From Magicicada septendecula (Eukaryota; Arthropoda; Insecta; Hemiptera; Cicadidae), in contig CM068372.1 in NCBI GenBank assembly GCA_034769895.1, positions 237,794,343 through 237,858,342 on the forward strand: DNA of 64,000 bases, read 5' to 3'. The position numbers and the translations under genes are program-made. Each line of letters starts with the position of its first letter. Within the stretch, counting starts at the first letter, position 1. The notes below the pieces were generated by a model that worked only from the letters and a program-made list of their open reading frames with translations, was not told the origin of the DNA and ran no database searches. This document shows, piece after piece, positions 12,785 to 26,841 of the stretch.

Positions 12785-15700
12785 AAATTTATAAAAGTAT
12801 ATGGGGAGGGTCGTGAATGTCTCATTTATCTCTTACGAAAATGAGGTATGTGACCTTCTTTCATTTTCTACGTAGTTACGCCACTAAATGCCACATCATA
12901 GATCGAACAAAACGTTTGGTATTAAGCTAATATTAGGGTATTAGTCAAAAGCGGTCATTAGACGACGAAAGTGTCATTATTAAAAGTTCTGACCACGCAA
13001 GTCGACGATTGACAGTTAATTTTAAAGTCATTTATATTATCATATTAATAATTATATAATTAAAATTTGAATTATATGCTACAATTTTTTATTAATTATT
13101 AAATAACAAATTGATAAATGAATTATCTGATTCACCACTGGGAAGGTTTTGTAATTAGAGATCAATTAACACGTATTTTAATTTTACTGGAGTACAATAA
13201 GTACCTACTGGTGAATATTCTTTTAGGCCTACGTGTGTACGCTTATGTGCCTAGTGTGGTTTAACTATCGATTTCATAACACGCTTACGAAGACCTCTGT
13301 GAATTCTGTTTTAAAATCCAGTGAGAATCAGTTTACATCATATTTACTTTTATTTTTCAAATAAATCATTAATACTGATGAATAGTAAATAATATTTACA
13401 AGTCAAACGTATAAATATTTCACATCCATTTATTTTGTAAACAATTTTAGGTAACTGTTTTCTAGCATACCGTAAATTGTTTTGTCATTGTATGTTGATT
13501 TTTGTTTAATACTGTCGGATTAAAGTAAATAATGGGCGGTTATAAAAATGATATTTGCTCAACCTCAGTAAACATCAATATACATATGTGTTGAATTAAT
13601 GTTTGTATTTCACAGAGTTGTTAGTGGTTGTTTGTGGCATAACTTTTCTGAGCCATAAATTACTTTTAAACGTAAAACCTCTTGGCATTTACAGCAAACT
13701 AACTTGACATTTGAAGAACACTGACAGTCATTTTCAAAGTGGCATAGTGAATAAAAAGGCGCTGTCTAAAATAAAGAAAAATATAAGACATAAAAACAGG
13801 AAAGAAACGAAATTCCGTTTACGTATTGTTGTTAAACGGATGCGTTGAGATATATACAATTCTTCTTAATTATATAATAAATTTCTGCTATTCTTAACTA
13901 CAGTAGTCGTACAGCTTATCCGGACAATAAATAAATAATTTTGCACAAAATAACTGTACAGAAGAGAATAATTGTATATTATAATGGAAATAATAGTTTA
14001 TCTTGTTACATGAGATTTAAACTTCAAGAAAACAACAGCCAAAAAACAAGCAGCTGGTTTTTGGCGTATGGCGTATTATGACAAAACAACCAGGCTTTGT
14101 TTAGATGTCATAAAGTTACGACTTATCAAATAAAGACGTGACTCATAAACGGCCGTAAATAAAAAGGTCCCTGAATCTCGTTAAATAACTGAGCACAAAC
14201 AAATATTGAGGTTTCAGGACTTACTCCATCTTTCTGAGTTTACTCTGACAGTACTGGTGGCGTCTTGGTTATTATATATTGATGTACGTCAGAGATTAAT
14301 GCGTCAATGAGAATGTTAGTGAGAGTGTCTTCATGTCTTCTGTCTACTTTTACAATATTTCTGATAAATTGAAGACGGAGACGAATAGACAGACAGACGG
14401 AGACCGGTTAGCGGCGATATTCTGAAGTGGTCATAACGTCCTGCTGATTGATTCTGTTTAAACTGGTCACTCCCTGTGCTCATTTAAATTCAACACATGT
14501 AGTCACTACATGTTTAGCTAATCTAATTTTTAGCTGTTTCTTGGAGTTTCTTCTGTCAAATATTTTCTTTACAGCATAGACTATATCTATTGTGCCTAAT
14601 TAAATGGTGCTTAAGTCGTTGGGTTTTCCATCTGATGAAGTTTTTCCACAATCTTCTTTTATAATATAGTCACTCTTACTTTTTCTTTAATCCAAAGCCA
14701 CTTGGTGCCACGGTTCACACAAAAGACGTTATGAGATATTTCCTTGTTTTGAATCCAATAATTCGAGAGGTCGGCAGCTCTTGTTTTTCATAGCACTTGC
14801 TTTTTCCTACGTCCTACAAATCGTATTACTGCATATACCATGACTTTTTAATGCAATATTAAGTGTGCCACTCCAGCTCAACACCTGTGAGCAAATAAGC
14901 GAATGTTCAACTTTATTATGGCATCACGCATCAATTCTGTCTTATTCATCACAAAGCATAGAGCATGCTTAATTTCAGTCATACGAGTTATACCCTCTAC
15001 AATTTTGAATGATTCATAATATAATTTTTTCTTTAATTTAATTAGAATCTTGTTTCTTACGATGAATGCTGATTACACTATATTTACACACACATCACGT
15101 GTGAAAAAGTGAAAGTTCTGTTCACCCCTTTCCTCAATTGGGTATCGACTCCAGATGAACCAAGACTTTAATTTTAACAGAACTAGTATATATTTTTCTT
15201 ATATTCTGTTATCAAGTTGGATGTTTTTAGAAGCTTTAAATGGTTTATGTTATGTAAATTTCACAATCTCTGAACAATGAAAGCCCATTTCTTAATCTGC
15301 CTCATAAAATCTTAATACCTCTCCAAGTTCTCACTTTTAAGAAGTCTTTTTTTTGTGTTCTACATATTGCGAACTTATTATCTAGTTGATTCTATTCAAA
15401 CCAAACAATGTTTGTTATAATTTGGGTGGACGTATTTATAAACCTAAGGCACGATATTTCTTCGCAGACTAAAATTCTCGTTTTCTTGGGTGACATTATC
15501 ATAACCGCGTGACTAACGTCTTTAGACAAGTATTCTTTCTCTTATCTTTCTTGTACTAGAACAAACAACGTATCTTGGTTTCTTTTACTTATTCGTTCCA
15601 AAAATCGCAGGAAATTCAGCACGCTCTGGGAATTCTCTAACCTTCAGAACATTCAAAGAAATTTCCTCTTGGACAGTCAATAATTTTGAATCCATTTTTT

Positions 15701-17056
15701 ATACCGTTATTTTGTGTATATGATAGTCAAAACGTTCTTGTGACAAGCTTTTATACGATGAATAACTACGAGGGAAAATCAAAAGTAATTGGAAATTTTC
15801 TTCCTCTCTAAATCAGGTAGAGGCAGCACTATCAGGTATGGTGTAAATCACAACCTCACAGTACCTGAAATACTGTTTCATTATTTCCAGTTTACAATTG
15901 TGTTAGAGAGTCAATTTAGAACAAAAGACAATACGCCTATCGCCCTTTTTTTACCTGCCTGTCTCTCACGCCCTTCCTTACACTTTCTCTCTCTCTGTCT
16001 ACCTCTCTCCCTCTCCCATCTCTCCACCACTCCCCCTCTCACTCTTTATCCCTTTCTCTAACATTCTCTTTCTTCGGAGGGATGAATTGTTACCAACAAT
16101 CTACACTGCACTCTCTCGGACTAACCTCCAGTCTTCGTGTTCGCCATCGAATGCAGAGACAGCCAGAAGTAAGACTGTTACCGTTTTTAGTCGATCGGTG
16201 CCTTTTCCCATCGAATACAACACCTACGTACTTTGTGATTTTTAAGCTCCAACAGCAATACGACTCGTACGCAGGGTTACAACGTGTTACGGGCCTAAGC
16301 TACAGACTCTGGACACCCACGATTGTCCTTCTCCGTCTAGACACCAATATAGTCAATTTACGTACTGGCAGTAATCACAAGCCGTCCTCGTGCCAGGTCA
16401 TCTGGCTGCCGCTTGGTACAGAAAAATGCAACAAAAGATACCCGGCTGGAGTTTAAACTGCAGCTAGACCCTTCGCCATTTCAAGTCCCGCATTCTGAGA
16501 GTAATACTTTGTGTTTATCCTTCACGTCATCTTGAGGCGTTAAGGACCCACAATGGATGCGCAGGAAGTCAGTCGGCAACAACTGATTGTCGGACTTCAC
16601 TGAAGCGGTAAAATACGCAAAAAATCGTTTTGCCTTAAAAAAACCAACTTACAGAAACGGTATAATGGTTGTGGGAGAAGAAGAAATAACGTGTAATGTA
16701 TTTTATTGTACCAGATAACTCGGACTAAATTATTTTGTTCTATAAGTCTCGTTAAACTTGTTAATGAAATATGTTTATTATAATATGGTTTAGACTGAAC
16801 AACTTTTTAGATTACTAAAATAACATAGATTGAATAGTATACTTTGGTCAAGGAAGTCAATCTAATTTTCTGTAACATTAACTCACAAGTAATGCAACGC
16901 GAACAATGTATATTTTTTGCGAAACTGTGTACATTTTGGGATCTCAGCACTCGTTAAGTAATACTTCTTCAAAAGGAAAGCAGGTGCACTGCTGACGAAC
17001 GGCGATCGTTTTCTTTTTGTTAACGTAATATATGTGATAGCGCATTACGTAGGGCT
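12785..17056. other. No recognisable gene; CT-rich patch
   Basis: Long AT-rich stretch. A pyrimidine-rich CT patch lies at about 15965-16065. A 124-codon open frame at 16082-16456 and a 90-codon frame at 15789-16061 show no domain I recognise and probably are chance. Confidence 0.5.
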
Positions 17057-17064
17057 CCGTGCTT

Positions 17065-17477
17065 CAGTGGCGTATCCGGATTTGACCTTGGGAAGAGTCA
17101 GCCTCAAACAAAAGAAAAAGACTAATTAATATTACTATCTTTAAAGTGGCTGAAGATCTTGTGATAACATCTTGAAATCAATCCCATTAAAGTAAATGGC
17201 AATGACACAATAAAAATACGCGCTATTGATACATTGTTTAGAAGATACTGACTGTACAGTTTTTCCTATATCGTATATTTTAAACGTATAAGCAAATGAT
17301 GTATAATAAGCCTGTTGTTTGTATATTTAAAAACTATAGTTACTACTATATTATACAGTTGAAAATAAATAATGAAAAGTCTAAAAATTAAGAGATTAAC
17401 AAAACCCGTGAACTCTTTACGATCTTCGGGGGGGGGGGGGTCCGATCCCGTTTGTCTTTCCCGTAAATACGCCCCTG
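17065..17477. mobile_element. hAT-type MITE
   Basis: The left end starts CAGTGGCGTATCC and the right end, read on the minus strand, starts CAGGGGCGTATTTAC; both are typical hAT/ZMYM-type termini. The flanking 8 bases are CCGTGCTT (17057-17064) and CCATGCAT (17478-17485), an imperfect 8-bp target duplication (6 of 8). A G12 run sits near the right end. No transposase is encoded. Confidence 0.6.
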
Positions 17478-17485
17478 CCATGCAT

Positions 17486-18550
17486 AGTGTGATCATTCTT
17501 CACAGCAGCGTATTCAGTAAAATCGTGTGTTTGGTTTCTGGTTTCTGGTTTCGGAGTTCCCTATTGTGGTGTCCGAGGCCACTTCCTCCTTCCTCCGGAG
17601 CCCTGGTAACACAAACAGCGGTTTATGTCGCATCATGCATAAGACAAAACATCAACATTTATACGGGCAGTCGTCACGGATAGTATAAATTTTATGTTCG
17701 TACCTAAGAAAATTCATTCTATACCGCCAGAAATACCAATACACGTTTCGGTATTCGACACCGTTCACCCTGTCAAAGCCAAAACGTAGCATCCCATATA
17801 GAGCATTTATAGTGGTTAGCATCCAACGTTTTTGGATAACAATTTAAAAAACTTAAATTTCCTATAAACTCCAGGTGTCTAATTGGAGATAATCGCCTCC
17901 AGGTGACTAAAAATTTAATATAATCGTCTAGGTGCTTTAAGGTAACACGTGCACAAAATCTGACATACGTCGTATAGTAATAATGAATTACTAAACTACA
18001 TTAAAATATGCAAGCAAAATAAAATTAAAAATTAAAAAGAAACACTAAAATAAATTAAAATTAAACGGTTTTAACTTTGTCCATTCTTGGCGATAAAATA
18101 TTTTCGAATTTTGTATACTTTAACTTGTACTATAAATAAGATCAGGTGTCTAGTCACACTACGAGATTAATGTTCACGTGAAATAGAAAAATTGTGGCTT
18201 AAATTGGTATTTATTACGGCGGTTGTCCGACCAACATTTGTTATTTAATGATAACCGATCATCGAAGTTTAGGATTAAAGGTCACGTATGCGATACTCCT
18301 GATTAATAAGATAGCGCTAGAGCCCTAATTGTCTGAAAAGTCAGATTCAAATTACGAATAAAATTACTATTCCTTTATGTGTTTGCTATTTGGTCTCTGT
18401 AAGAAGTAGCAGGTAGAGACTTACGCATGCGTGGCTGAAAATACAGGAACTCTTCTGTTGACAATCACAGCGAAAAATTCACAAGCCAGGCTGAAGCAAA
18501 TAACTGATTCCTTCTTTGCACGTCAAAATATGCCCGCACGCTAACTTCTT
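17486..18550. other. No recognisable feature
   Basis: AT-rich sequence without a gene I can support. Confidence 0.45.
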
Positions 18551-18700
18551 GTTCTGCGAATGAATGACGGCGCCGCAACGGAAAAAGCTGGGGTATATTT
18601 GGCTGTAGCCCGGACAACGCACACACTCCAGGACGCAGACGTCTCTATAATGAGAGCACGAGACAGGTTGACAGGTTGGTGGAGTTACTCGTATTTTAGT
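18551..18700 (+). repeat. Dispersed repeat, copy 1
   Basis: Shares the words TTGTTCTG.GAATGAA, CCCGGACAACGCACACAC and ACAGGTTGGTGG, in the same order, with 19810-19935. The two copies are direct and moderately diverged. They look like members of a dispersed repeat or a local duplication. No coding signal. Confidence 0.6.
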
Positions 18701-18995
18701 TACTCGTATTTTGAATATGACGTTTTATGATGTTATCGCAACAATACTTCTACTTATTGCAAAATGTAAAAGTAGAATTATGTAGTGTTAATACTGTGTA
18801 GTGTTAATAGAAACCAGACTCCAACTTATGACCACCAATAATATAAGTTTTTTGTTTGAGAATACACTACAAAATATGAAGGGCGATGTCCCGGGGATTC
18901 ACCAGATCCGTACATAGAAATGGATTATCATTTGCGGCGTTTTCACTGGAAGATCACTGAGAAACCTTGACATCACACACATAAAGTAGCCAGGT

Positions 18996-19809
<814 letters not shown>

Positions 19810-19935
19810 AAACTCCTTGTTCTGTGAATGAACAACGGGAAAAACTGGCGTTCATTTGGCTGTGGCCCGGACAACGCACACACATCAGGACGCAGGACGC
19901 CCTGAAATGAGAAACGACACAGGTTGGTGGGGCAT
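19810..19935 (+). repeat. Dispersed repeat, copy 2
   Basis: Direct copy of 18551-18700; conserved blocks CCCGGACAACGCACACAC and ACAGGTTGGTGG. Confidence 0.6.
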
Positions 19936-20982
19936 TGCTTTTGACACATTGTATTAATGAATGTGCAGTGTTGGGAAAGAACTACATGGGAAGGGAGGTT
20001 TGGATTGTTGTAGGAAGTGGGATGCAAGAAGTATTCGGTGACGAAGAGAGTGGCTTAGGTTACAACTGCGAAGGACAAACGCCTCCGCATATATGAGATC
20101 CCAGCCTCACATATAATACGACTTAGACAATGTGTAATTTTCGAGAAACATATCGAAATTCAGGACCTCAACACTGGCCTTTAAATAATACTGCTTTTAA
20201 ACATTTGATTGTAAACAGTAAAAAAAATTGTGTTTAAACTGGGAAAACGGACGTAAGCGAGTAACAATTAAATTTTTCTTTAAAAAATAAGGTCCTTTTT
20301 CACCAAAAATAATTAATCGTCAGGCTAATAATTCTAAAACAAAGTATTCAAATTCAAATAAAAGCTAGTTATTAAAGCTAACCATTAATTTGTTTCTGAA
20401 AAGACGCCCCACTTGGAACACCAGACAGTATTTAAGCATAGTATTATACATATACAACAATATTTTATGTTGAAGATGGTCATTATATCATATATTAACA
20501 AGAACATTAATTATAATCTCCTGTTTTTATATTTTTCAAATTTTGTTTTTCTTAGGACAATCTCCAAGTAAAAACGGATCGTTTAGCGTTTAATCTAAAT
20601 CGATTAACCATTCTGATTTTATAATTGTAAGGAGTTCTAATGAAAATGTATCTACACATACCTTACCTTCCGAATCACTGACAATTTTATCGAAGCTAAC
20701 ATGAAATTGTTTTTTTTTTTTAAATTCGAAGTTTAATACATAAAGTAATATTATGTACTTTTTAAAATCATGACATAAATATTATCCCAGTTTTGGTCCA
20801 GTGTTGAGTCTGCTCAATTTATTGTTGTAGTCCGTTAGTAAATTTATCAATGCTTAATACCAGTGTCAGTAAGGCGTCATCGTCTGAAATCGTAGCAACA
20901 GATTTATACTTTGTTGAAGAGTAATTATATATATTATTGAAAGATGATGGTGATATGGGATTCAAAATAAATTCGCTTGGGT
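19936..20982. other. No recognisable feature
   Basis: AT-rich sequence, no gene or repeat that I can support. Confidence 0.45.
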
Positions 20983-21327
20983 TTTTTAACATTGAAAATG
21001 TTTATAAGGACGTGTTGCACATTTGCGGCCGATCGCTGGTGCGTGATCGAAAATGGGAACCGGTGAGTTTCCATAGAAACTACTTCTTTGTTGTCAATAA
21101 CGTATTACACATATAAAACTCATCAACTGCTTTCCAAGTGAAATGGATGAATCTCAAGAAGAACAGCGAGCTTCTCTCCGTGCGAGCTTATGAATGCGAC
21201 TACATTTAACTTATAATCTGTACATTGGTAAATGAAGAAAATAAATATATATATTTTTTAGATTTATTGAAGCATTTTCAATGCCCTTCTCTGTGCATTG
21301 CATTTGTGCAATGCCTGTACATTTTTT
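20983..21327 (-). mobile_element. MITE copy 1 (inverted relative to 26165-26496)
   Basis: Nearly the whole stretch recurs as reverse complement at 26165-26496. Shared blocks include the AACATTGAAAATGTTTA end, CTGGTGCGTGATCGAAAATG, and the GCATTGCATTTGTGCAATG end. Copy 1 keeps about 65 bases (21126-21190) that copy 2 lacks. The ends (CATTG.AAATG on one side, CAGGCATTGCACAAATG on the other) are short imperfect inverted repeats. A TTA-type 3-bp target duplication beside copy 2 would fit the PIF/Harbinger group. Confidence 0.7.
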
Positions 21328-22200
21328 GTTTATCGTTAAATTGATCTAAAACTGATTGTTTCTTATTTTCATTTCTTTTGCATGTAGAAATTATTACCTA
21401 CCTTGTATTACCTGTAGCTTAAGTAACAAATTAGACAGGCTACAATAGACGGGCATCAGCCCGTTGTCTATTCTCCAATCATCTTTCTTCTAGATGCAAT
21501 ATTCTTTCTTCTTTCCCTCGGTCCCTTTTAACATTAGTATCCATTTATCCATTTATTGTTAGATATTTTAATTATTATTAATTGAGACTTATTTTATTTT
21601 TTGGGTCTTGTTTTCAGTTGTAGAATTTTGCCATTGACATTGTATTTCATTTGCTCAGGAGAATCTAATATTTCCTGTTACCTTTCCGTAATTTCCCCTT
21701 GACCAATTCTCTAATCGCCTAGTTATTGGTCATGCAGCGCCTTGAATTACTCCATCGACATTCTCAGTTTCTGTTTCACAGATTCCAATCTTCTTTCCTA
21801 ATTCGACACTAAAGCTTACTGAGTCAGTTGTGTTGTAGGTTCACGTTTGTTTTACGAATTTATAATAAAGATCGATTTAATAGAGTTACAGTGAACACAG
21901 AATTCAATATGTTTAGTTAAATACATTTTTTTTAAGATTTATAAGCTAGGTTTATATTCTTAGTGCGCATACAAACACTGTATTTGTGTTTTTCTTTTGT
22001 TAAGTACACTTTTATTCGACCTATCTGTAATCATAAATTTAAATTCCTTCCCCTAAATTATCACTGCCGGGAGAGATTTAAATTTCATTTAATCCAGGGG
22101 TTATGTTTGATGATTAATCCATATGTAGAGTGTCAACAAAGTTGAACAAGATTAACATGCACAGAGCTCCTAATAATTTAATAAATATGTGGGATAGATG
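21328..22200. other. No recognisable feature
   Basis: AT-rich sequence, no gene I can support. Confidence 0.4.
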
Positions 22201-22903
22201 GACTTTTTATGTGACACGCCCGCAAATATTTTGTAAGTCTTGACAATCATTACAATTACCGGATCAGCTGCAGTTATTTACAAAATATTAGATGAAAGGT
22301 GACAAGTACTGTGGTGATTTGTTTAAAATAAAAATTATGAAATTTATGACACACTGAATTGTATAAAAGATTATGAAAATTATTCATGTTTTATTGAAAG
22401 ATATTTTCATTAATTATTTTTGTGGAAGTACTTATTATAAGTTGTGTATGTATATAAATTATATAACAAACGGAAAATAATAAACCTTTCGCGGGCGAGT
22501 TTTTCATAATTGCGCCTAAATAGACCAACTTGCTTTTCTATCTAGCCGACTGTTTGTTTACTGTTTATTTAATTGCGAGTGAATACAATTTTTTGAAACA
22601 CGTACGTGTCATTGGTTTGAGTTTAAATGTTTTGTATATTGTGAGTTTTGGTTTCTGGGTAGTCTATAATTACATGGAATAAAAACGTATGAACAAGGTA
22701 TGAACAATTGTATACAATTGGGACAAGGAGGTTGAATCCTTATTTGCCCCGGATAACACAAATTCTGGTCATGACACTGATATTTGACTAACTGCTATCG
22801 AGTTGCGATGAAGAATGTAGATAAAACTGTACTTTATCTTTACAAATGTAAAACTTGAGTGGACTATATGATAACGTATTTTTCATAACGTCTTCGGTTT
22901 CAG

Positions 22904-23049
22904 TGTGTATCTGAACCACCGACGGAGATTGTATCTACCCTTGTGCCCACGTGCTTACTCTCCAGTCCGCGACTGTAAACCCCAAAGTGGATGCACGACT
23001 TTTGCGAACGAATGCAATATAAACGGCGACAACGTATGTGAAAATGTAT
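22904..23049 (+). pseudogene. Kazal-like exon, copy A (frameshifted)
   Basis: The exon-like block begins after a polypyrimidine tract and CAG (22901-22903) and ends at a GTAAGT donor (23050). Its second part reads GCTTFANECNINGDNVCE in one frame, while the first half reads CIYPC in another, so one base has been lost or gained. Together with copies B and C this matches the Kazal pattern C-x(7)-C ... F-x-N-x-C. Kazal domains inhibit serine proteases or act as extracellular modules. No signal peptide or other exons are recognisable, so I cannot name the gene. Confidence 0.55.
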
Positions 23050-23094
23050 GTAAGTAACTGCTGCTTAACATACATTGTTTAAAAAAACCTGAAC

Positions 23095-23135
23095 CTTACC
23101 CTGTCATTAAGAGGACTAATCAATGTGAAGAAGCT
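23095..23135 (+). pseudogene. Partial Kazal-like exon end, copy A2
   Basis: The last about 38 bases, ending TGTGAAGAAGCT before GTAAGT, align with the 3' end of the complete exon at 27785-27916 (TGTGAA..GCTA before GTAAGT). This suggests a second, truncated exon in each duplicated unit. Confidence 0.4.
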
Positions 23136-24461
23136 GTAAGTAACTGTTACTGGGATTATGCTGCAAAAGTCAAAATCGATAGTGTTTCCGATTTATGCAT
23201 ACCACCTGCTTTTCGCGAATAGTGTCATTAACTGCAATACAAGCAAGAGGGTGCACCGAGGGTCTGTATCTGTTCCCGATTTTGGAATACGTTCCATGAC
23301 CGAGTACCACTTTAGGTTAAAGAGACTACTGCAATGTCATTGGCTTCGCGGATGTTCTGGTATTGTAAAACATTTCAGAATATACATCCCAGAGAAAAAA
23401 GGAAGTGGGTAGTTACATGTAACTTGTTTTCATGTAAAAATGTTGTCGCCATAACAACAGTAGTTATTTTAAGTCATTATTTTGTTTGTTATTGATAAAA
23501 TTATATTTCACAGCGATGCGGTTTTTAATTAAGAGATATATATGTAAATTTAATATTGCAAAAGATAAAATAATACAATTTATATCATGAAAGTATGGAA
23601 GATAAGCTGAATGTGGAAATCTGTTACTGTGCGGTGACCGCAGGTTCTACGATATTTCTAGCTTTCGCCAGCTCTGGTCATGATTCTTAATTGTATTTCT
23701 TAGTAATCTCGCGAATTACAAAATAAAAACAAGTTTTTAAAAGCTCTATGCATTGATGTTATTGTTTGTCACCATGAAACATGATGCAGTCATAGTAGCC
23801 TATTAGTGTTTCATGGAAACAAAACTATTTTCAAGCAAGAGTCATATTTTTTTAGATGATTAAGAGTTATTGTAATCATGTAAATCTTCCACAGTATATT
23901 TTGTATGATTCGTTTCGAATATATGCGTTTTTTAATGAGCTTGTATTGGTTCATTGGTTGGTTCGTGGAGCAAATTTGTTTATTAGTTTGTAGACAAATA
24001 GTAATAATTACTACAACACAGCCTAGTGTATTTGAGGAAAACACAACTAAATCTATTTATGATACTTCAGGCAGTTAAAGTAAATTAAGTCGTACCCAGT
24101 CTTCCTCACGAAGAAAATACAGTACGAGTAAGGTTTTTTCAATGTACTCCTTAAGCAGATGAAGTTAAATTAGACACATTTGAAATGTATGTACACATTT
24201 AATAGAATGTACACATTAGTGTACAGAATTACCAACATAGAATGCGCTCTGGTACAAATGCAAGAAACTGTAATATCACATGTGTAATTATTTTCAGTAT
24301 TTGACGATTTAGTTATCCTGTGTTAAGCTACGTTACTACAAGCAGCAGTCCCATCTGGGGAATCGTAAACTGAAAGCAATATAGATCATCCGTCTAGGCA
24401 GCTGATAGGATATATTTTGACGACTATAACATGTGTGAATCCTAGATTTTTAGTACGGGTT
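23136..24461. other. No recognisable gene
   Basis: Contains the tail of duplicated segment A to about 23450, then AT-rich sequence without a gene I can support. Confidence 0.4.
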
Positions 24462-24712
24462 TTACAAATAATACATACTAACTCAGAGTATTTGTTAAGA
24501 AACTGTGTGAGATTCGGGTTCTCACCACTGGCGTTACAAATAAAATTACTAACTTCAACAGTATGTATTTTTGAAGAAGCTGTTTGAACTTTGGGAACGT
24601 TGCACACAACTTACAAATAATACAATTTCAACAATGTGTGTTTGTAAAGAAACTGTGTGAATTTCGGGAGTGCAGCCCGTGCCTTAAGGGTAATACAACT
24701 TCAACATTAACA
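24462..24712 (+). repeat. Imperfect tandem repeat, 72-77-bp unit
   Basis: Three units start at 24462, 24534 and 24611, each with TTACAAATAA, an AACT/AACA core and (G)AAACTGTGTGA or GAAGCTGTTTGA; a fourth partial unit follows from about 24685. The last unit is related to 19400-19480. No coding signal. Confidence 0.7.
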
Positions 24713-24860
24713 AATGAGGGGATTGTGGAAATAATGGGTAAAGTGACACGTTTGTGGGCAAATAAAACGAGACCTCTCAACCGTTATTAATGGCGATATA
24801 AATTGTCATTATTAAGAGACATTTAAAAAGTCATTTTACGAAAGTAGCTCATCCAGGATT

Positions 24861-25880
24861 CAGTGGCGTTCCTAGGCCACTGAAGGCTCGGGGCGGATTT
24901 GTTTCTGAGACCCACTCCCATAAGAAGGGTGTTATTTATCTTTAAGCAATACAAAGCAAAAACACTTTACTGTTATGTATTTATTGTCTAATTATAGTAA
25001 TGTATTACTGTACATCTAGTTAGGAAACTTTATAAGAAGCTGTAGTAATGTTTGAAATAAAATTCCACTTTCACATTGTAAATACAAAGTTTAAAGAAAT
25101 AATAGAAGTAGTATTATTTATAGAACGCATTAAATTTATTACAATACTTTATAATAGGCCTATCTGTACAGTTGTACGTGCTGTTGTCTTTGATGTTACT
25201 CACAGTTTTGTTCACTCACACAATACGTGATGCACTTTTTTGTGCATTAGTTCGTTTGAGTAACTGAACCGATTTCGCGCTCCGAATATCCACTGTTCAG
25301 TAAAAATTCTGATTAGAGATTTTAAATAAATTGTTGGTGTCCTGAAATGTTAAATATTTTGCACTGGTGAAATCTCTTTTAACGTAGACCTACATGTTAT
25401 CGCCCGGTATTTCATTCTGCCGTTTACATTTTCTTATCCAGGCACGGTCTTCTTAAGTCCTGCCGCTGCCGTTGCTGTCCGTGGTGTTTGAGGTTCAATT
25501 TGCGACTTCCGACTGCGTGGTGAGGCATTGACGCCAGTTACAACTGACGCTTCTTTTGTAGTATGACTATACTTCTAATAATAAACTTGCCTTTATAAGT
25601 TATTTTTAATATCTGTAAACACTTTATGAGGATAGGGTTGTAAGGTAGATTTCTTAATATGAAGAAATCTTTGGAATCGATCGATTAAATCCTGGACCTC
25701 TCCTAGTATTGCGTTTCAAGTCGTGCAAATACAACGTGCAACACGTGCAAGGCGTTTCTAGAACATTTGCAAATAAATTTTGAAAATTATAAAAAAAAAC
25801 TGAATTTTCAATATCTGGAGGCTCCTCACTAAGTGAGGCCCGTGGTGGTCCCCCCACGCCCTCCCTTTAGTCCGCTACTG
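24861..25880. mobile_element. Non-autonomous hAT element, 1.02 kb
   Basis: Left terminus CAGTGGCG and right terminus (minus strand) CAGTAGCGGAC fit hAT/ZMYM termini. The flanks CCAGGATT (24853-24860) and TCAGGATT (25881-25888) agree in 7 of 8 bases and form an 8-bp target duplication, as expected for hAT. The interior has no transposase frame; a C6 run lies close to the right end. It could be mobilised by a ZMYM-type transposase such as the decayed one at 29-32 kb, but that link is inference. Confidence 0.75.
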
Positions 25881-26164
25881 TCAGGATTTATTCTTGGTGG
25901 TTTGCATGGAATGTCAAATAAGTGAAGTAGTTATATAAGTCTACAGCAGTTCTAAACGTTAAAAAGTATATATTAATATGTACATTGATATACAAAAGCG
26001 TCTAAATGTATTGCCTGAGAAATATGTGGATGAATGTTTCTTACGTAAAGAACTCCATATATTCTGAATGTCTTATCAGTTGATAAGATTCCCGAAGGAG
26101 CTGCAGGAATTTAAAAAATATTAGATCAAAACATGAGAAGTACTGTGAAGACTTGTTTACTATA

Positions 26165-26496
26165 AAAATTTACAGGCATTGCACAAATGCAATGCACAGA
26201 GAAGGGCATTGAAAATGCTTCAATAAATCTAAAAAATATATATATTTATGTTCATTCACCAATCAATGAATTCATTCTTCATTCACCAATCAATGAATTA
26301 ATTCTTCATTTACCAATGTACAGATTATAAGTTAAATGTAGTCGCATTCATAAGCGAAGTTTTATATGTGTACTACGTTATTGACAACAAAGAAGTAGTT
26401 TCTATGGAAACTCACCGGTTCCCATTTTCGATCACGCACCAGCGGTCGTTTGTGGAAATGTGCGACACGTCCTTGTAAACATTTTCAATGTTAAAA
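26165..26496 (+). mobile_element. MITE copy 2
   Basis: Reverse complement of 20983-21327. TTA lies at both edges (26170-26172 and 26491-26493), a possible 3-bp target duplication. A short internal tandem repeat based on TTCATTCACCAATCAATGAA lies at about 26250-26310 and is absent from copy 1. Confidence 0.7.
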
Positions 26497-26841
26497 CTTT
26501 TTAGCGAAATTACGAACGTTGTTTATTTACTTTTGAGTGAATACAGTTTGTTTGAAACGCATAGCTGTTACTAGTTTAAGATCAAATGTTGTGTAAATTG
26601 TAATTTTTTTTAATATTATGAAAATGTTATTACATAAAAACCTCTGAATACCACCATTACCAATTCAATACATTTGGGCTTAGTAGCTTGAATTCGCGTT
26701 TGCCACTATTTCTCGTCACTGACGTTAACTAGGTCTATCTGTTACTCGAATTGAAAGGGAGTCGTTATTTTACATTTATCGTCTTTATGAAATTTTAGTG
26801 CATTATATAATTACGTATTGTTCATTATGTTCGGTTTCGTT

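Larger units (their letters stand above)
22200..23450 (+). repeat. Duplicated segment, copy A (contains Kazal-like exon)
   Basis: Diverged direct copy of about 26040-27190; blocks are shared on both sides of the MITE at 26165-26496 (for example AAAATATTAGAT, GAGTGAATACA, CTGAACCTTACC). Part of the segment also recurs at about 27600-28210. The order of blocks is kept, which indicates an old tandem duplication rather than independent repeats. Confidence 0.65.

Noticed and set aside
16082..16456. 124-codon open frame
   Set aside because: No recognisable domain, no splice or codon evidence; consistent with chance in non-coding DNA.
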